Below are positions 4,157-7,224 of a stretch of 7,224 nt of DNA, piece by piece. The stretch comes from CAYFMH01 sp964344775. GTDB taxonomy: Bacteria; Patescibacteriota; Gracilibacteria; UBA4473. The DNA lies in NCBI GenBank assembly GCA_964344775.1, contig CAYFOO010000065.1, positions 1 through 7,224 of the forward strand, written 5' to 3'. Every line of letters begins with the position of its first letter. Within the stretch, counting starts at the first letter, position 1. The position numbers and the translations under genes are program-made. Under the pieces are notes generated by a model. The model saw only the letters and a list, made by a program, of their open reading frames with translations, had not been told where the DNA came from and searched no databases.

Positions 4157-7100
4157 ATGTTTAGCACACTTAAATTACTTTCGAATCGTTTTCTCGGAGA
4201 AGATCGTACAGAAAAATTGGGTAAGTTTTTTCATCAAGGAAAGGAGAAGCTGGGATTGGGGGCTCAAAAAGTGGAGAAGGCGGCGGGTATAGTTCAAGAA
4301 AAAACTTTGGAGGTTCTTGTTGGGGCTGAGATGGTGGCCAGAGATGTGGCAGATGATCTTGCTGAAAGAACTGAAATGGTAAAAGAGGTGGCCACCGAAA
4401 AAGCTCAACAAGCGGTTGATATGATGCGGGGTGTTCGACAAAGAGTGAGTGAGGTAGATTTTGATTTATTACGTCAGGATACTTCAGCAGCCCTCAAAAG
4501 AGTATCTACTGCCAGTGTTGCGGCGGTTCTTTTGGCGGGTTGTAGTAATATGAAACTTGATAGTTTTTTAGGAAGAGAAGAGGAGGCACTTACAGGACCT
4601 AATCAGGCACCGCCAGTATCGGTTCTGAAACCAACTGCTGCAGCCGCTCCTCCCGAAAGGCGAAAACCTGAAATCACCACAGTGACAGGAGATCAAGTTG
4701 ATGGTAGATTTCAAAAACCGATAAAAGTAGATGTTCCAGCTGAATTACGACGTGAATCAAAAGAAAAAGAGGCATCGTGGGCAGATTGGCAGATGCGAGC
4801 GATTGCTCTTCATAAAGCTGGAAAAAGCAAGTCGGTTAATCCCGCAGTTCATGGTACATTAGGAGCTTTTCTTCGGGAATTTAAAGTTAGTGATTGGCGA
4901 GCACAGGAGCCTCTGACACGATTGGTTATCAATCCCCAAGGCGAAGTGGTGGCGGTAGAAAAATTAGCCAGTGATAGAGATTTGACATATTTGAGAGATA
5001 AAGATGGAAATACTAGAGTATACGTTTATGATCATGGAGGAGGGCCAGGACTTGATCTGACAAAATTTGCTTCTGGGAAGGTCGAGAAGAGAGATACACC
5101 GGTAGTTTTTATCAGTCGAGAGCTGACTGCAGAGGGCAAAGAAACAGTGACAGAAAAACAAGCTTGGAAGATGTGGGGAGAGGGGAAAGCTTTTTTGGTG
5201 GCTCAGGGAGAAGAAGACGGGCAATTACGAGGGACTATTTTGGGAGCACCATTTAATAATGCGGGAGAATTGAGGTTGGGGGGGGAGTATTCGATTCACT
5301 TCAGTCTCGCAGAAGCAAGACAAGTAGCGGCTCATCTCCAGGGGAATTATCCAGCGGAAATGGTGGCTGAGGCACAAGAAAAAGAAGAGAAAATAGAAGT
5401 GAAACGCGATCATCAATATTTTGAGATAGCGGCTTCTGAGCTAAGAAAAGAAAAAAATTGGAAGTTATTAGTGGCTGCTTACGAAGGGTTGGTAGGAAAA
5501 GAAAAAGCAAAAAAAATATTATTAACTGCAGAAAAAGGAGGAATAAAAGGGACTAGAGCTATTGAAGGAATGGTTCAAAGAGTTGTTCAAGACCGAGCAA
5601 CATTTGAAAAAAGTATGGCTTTCCGATGGTTGCAACAAGGTGGAGGTACACTGTCAATAGAAGATCAAGAAAAATTTAAAGCCTTGAATACAGGCTTAGA
5701 AGCTAAAGATATTTTCGCATCTTTGACGAGGGCAGAAACCAGTGGTGGACCTGAATACATAGCACAAAGATTAGCCAGCTACAAAGAAAAACCGATTCAT
5801 TTAGTAGAAAGAGAAGCAGAAAGATTATTTAAAGGTTTTGTAGGAAGTTTTGATGATGAAGACTTTGGATTTGCACAAATCACCACAAATACGGCAAGGG
5901 GGATTATGAAGGCTACTGGCAAAAAATGGTCAATAGTTGAAACCCCTGCTCAATTAGTGGTTAATTTTAAAAAGGTGGCGTTGCAGTTTGTGGAAGGAGA
6001 TGATCATAGTAGTACAAAATTTTTGCAACTTTTGACAGATGGGATGGGAGATTTTCGTTTCGACCCAGCATCGACTTATGAAGCAACGATGTGGCTTTTT
6101 GCTCACAACCATGGTCATGTGACGAGAGTAGAGGGGGTAGATCCATCGGAGGCACTACTATGGACTCAGGCAGCTCATAAAGCTGGAGGAATTGCTGCAG
6201 CTAATGAGGCAGGGAGAAAAGAACGTCGCCATGCAAATGAGGGGATTGGCTCTTATTTAGAAAAAAGATGGACAAGTCTAGAATGGCAAGAAAGCCAAGT
6301 GAGAGGTGCGATAGCACTGCATGGAGAGACAAAAAAACTGAAGAAAAAATTAGCGAGAGTTTTAAGAGCTAAAGCAAGAGTGCAGTATGCTATTAAGCAG
6401 CATGGATTTGGTTTGGAGACACGATTCTTAGCTTCTTTGGATCAAAAAATTCTGGCTGGAGAAAAATTTGATACAGCTGTCAGATTAGATGAGACGACTG
6501 CACAAAGAATGGTGGCCATGGCACTGGGAGATATGCACTACGCTTCTGCGGAGACAAGTGTAGATGGGGATTTAGCTCAGGCTATGCCAGGGAAGACAAA
6601 AATCACCACTTCTATGAATTCTACCGTATCATCTAGTGTTTCTCCAAGAAATGAGTTGATACAGCTTGCTCAGGCTCAGGATCCAGCACAGGTGGGCCAG
6701 GGACTCGGGGAACATGTAGGAGGAGTGATGGCTTCCGAAACAGCAAAGGCAAAGCCTCTTTCTATGCTGGAAGAGTTCAGACAGCTTGTCCGAAGAAATC
6801 CTATCGTAGTACATATTTTGGGAGGAGAAATAGAGCCAGATCAACCAATGGGATCTACCAATGTGTTATTTCCTGAAAATCAAAAACCAGGGAAGCAGCA
6901 TTCACATGGCAAAAGAACTGGTATTTCGACAGGTGCATCTACTCGAGATGTGGGGACACTTGGAGGACGAATTATAGATTTGAGTGAAAGGGGAGTGGCT
7001 GGGGATGAAAAAGCAGAGGAAAAACTTGGACAACTGGTGGCTTATATGAATAGACTAGAAGAGGGAGCAAGGAAGAAAGCAGTATCCGCTATCAAAGAAG

Positions 7101-7159
7101 GGGCCCCAATGCATCTGCCCGTTTCTACCATGGTAAACCAGTCTCATCTGTTTTCTTAA
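4157..7159 (+). CDS. 1000-aa hypothetical protein with internal lipobox and transglycosylase-like region
   Basis: No full-length family is recognised. Residues 1-115 form an amphipathic, YtxH/LEA-like helical region (GKEKLGLGAQKVEKAAG...). Residues 115-130 (RVSTASVAAVLLAGCS) read as a lipoprotein h-region and LAGC lipobox; C129 is the only cysteine in the protein. A Pro/Ala linker (146-172) follows. A mixed region at about 250-400 looks beta-rich, with charged helices after it. Residues 515-655 recall lytic transglycosylases: ASLTRAETSGG (candidate catalytic E527), GFAQITTNTARGI (571-583, like GLMQI..TA) and YEATMWLFAHNHG (641-653, like LALAAYNAG). The 44-residue gap from E527 to GFAQ is unusually long. 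Lys/Arg-rich helices (about 686-745) and a Ser/Gly/His-rich stretch (about 815-935) follow. ATG 4157 is the first start after an in-frame stop at 4136. In-frame ATG 4424 or GTG 4445 would place the lipobox nearer the N-terminus. A cell-envelope role is inferred. Confidence 0.92.
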   Translation: MFSTLKLLSNRFLGEDRTEKLGKFFHQGKEKLGLGAQKVEKAAGIVQEKTLEVLVGAEMVARDVADDLAERTEMVKEVATEKAQQAVDMMRGVRQRVSEVDFDLLRQDTSAALKRVSTASVAAVLLAGCSNMKLDSFLGREEEALTGPNQAPPVSVLKPTAAAAPPERRKPEITTVTGDQVDGRFQKPIKVDVPAELRRESKEKEASWADWQMRAIALHKAGKSKSVNPAVHGTLGAFLREFKVSDWRAQEPLTRLVINPQGEVVAVEKLASDRDLTYLRDKDGNTRVYVYDHGGGPGLDLTKFASGKVEKRDTPVVFISRELTAEGKETVTEKQAWKMWGEGKAFLVAQGEEDGQLRGTILGAPFNNAGELRLGGEYSIHFSLAEARQVAAHLQGNYPAEMVAEAQEKEEKIEVKRDHQYFEIAASELRKEKNWKLLVAAYEGLVGKEKAKKILLTAEKGGIKGTRAIEGMVQRVVQDRATFEKSMAFRWLQQGGGTLSIEDQEKFKALNTGLEAKDIFASLTRAETSGGPEYIAQRLASYKEKPIHLVEREAERLFKGFVGSFDDEDFGFAQITTNTARGIMKATGKKWSIVETPAQLVVNFKKVALQFVEGDDHSSTKFLQLLTDGMGDFRFDPASTYEATMWLFAHNHGHVTRVEGVDPSEALLWTQAAHKAGGIAAANEAGRKERRHANEGIGSYLEKRWTSLEWQESQVRGAIALHGETKKLKKKLARVLRAKARVQYAIKQHGFGLETRFLASLDQKILAGEKFDTAVRLDETTAQRMVAMALGDMHYASAETSVDGDLAQAMPGKTKITTSMNSTVSSSVSPRNELIQLAQAQDPAQVGQGLGEHVGGVMASETAKAKPLSMLEEFRQLVRRNPIVVHILGGEIEPDQPMGSTNVLFPENQKPGKQHSHGKRTGISTGASTRDVGTLGGRIIDLSERGVAGDEKAEEKLGQLVAYMNRLEEGARKKAVSAIKEGAPMHLPVSTMVNQSHLFS

Positions 7160-7224
7160 TAATTTTTGGTAACTTAGGAGAAGTAACAAAATAAGATCCT
7201 AATATTGAGGGAAAATCACATAAT
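7160..7224. other. Non-coding tail of the window
   Basis: These 65 AT-rich bases after the large gene show no convincing terminator. TTAGGA (7174-7179) and TCCTAA (7197-7202) form a 6-bp inverted pair with a 17-nt loop and no T-tract. The element AGGAG at 7176-7180 could be a ribosome-binding site, but no ATG follows within the window. The next gene, if any, begins beyond the end. Confidence 0.3.

Noticed and set aside
7174..7202. Inverted pair TTAGGA/TCCTAA as a terminator of the large gene
   Set aside because: The stem is only 6 bp with a 17-nt loop and no T-tract follows.
1..7224. UGA-as-glycine recoding, as in Gracilibacteria/Absconditabacteria
   Set aside because: All genes read through cleanly in the standard code with TGG for Trp, and no recognised domain is interrupted by TGA.
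1..7224. CRISPR array, tRNA or rRNA genes, or an insertion sequence
   Set aside because: I see no regularly spaced repeats, no cloverleaf-type sequence, no transposase and no terminal inverted repeats around hicBA.

Overview
The window looks like a compact, AT-rich bacterial chromosome segment. It uses the standard code: Trp is read from TGG throughout, and no reading frame needs TGA as a sense codon. Gene packing is tight (an 8-nt overlap, a 1-nt gap and a shared stop tetramer), none of the starts has a convincing Shine-Dalgarno sequence, and two large genes have no recognisable family. Together this suggests a candidate-phyla-radiation (Patescibacteria) type genome, possibly Peregrinibacteria-like. 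That placement is an inference from style, because no marker gene is present.

Layout. Positions 1-190 are a non-coding leader with a weak promoter and a 15-codon remnant (122-169) resembling the beginning of pyrE. A HicB antitoxin / HicA toxin pair (191-632) follows, then intact pyrE (634-1275, orotate phosphoribosyltransferase) after one base. A short acidic ORF on the minus strand (1272-1544) ends tail-to-tail with pyrE; the two stop codons share TTAA. The divergent intergenic region 1545-1773 holds a good minus-strand promoter, a perfect 22-nt palindrome and a duplicated AT-rich motif. Then come a thymidylate-synthase-family gene (1774-2610) and, 12 nt later, a 456-aa helical protein of unknown function with a hydrophobic C-terminal half (2623-3993). 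A 163-nt gap carries a strong promoter match, a hairpin plus T-tracts and a 9-codon mini-ORF. It leads into a 1000-aa protein (4157-7159) with a coiled-coil-like N-terminus, an internal lipobox containing its only cysteine, and a possible lytic-transglycosylase-like domain.

How the genes may work together. pyrE and the ThyA-family gene both belong to pyrimidine nucleotide metabolism but sit in separate transcription units. The ThyA-like protein keeps the catalytic cysteine but has Asp in place of the family's dUMP-reading Asn, and Pro in place of the His after the nucleophile. This pattern points towards a dCMP-acting enzyme (hydroxymethylase or methylase) rather than an ordinary thymidylate synthase. 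The HicBA cassette lies between a pyrE start remnant and the intact pyrE, as if it had inserted at the pyrE start. The two unknown proteins look like envelope-associated factors.

The strongest leads are the altered ThyA active site, the pyrE start remnant around hicBA, and the single-cysteine lipobox/transglycosylase-like 1000-aa protein.
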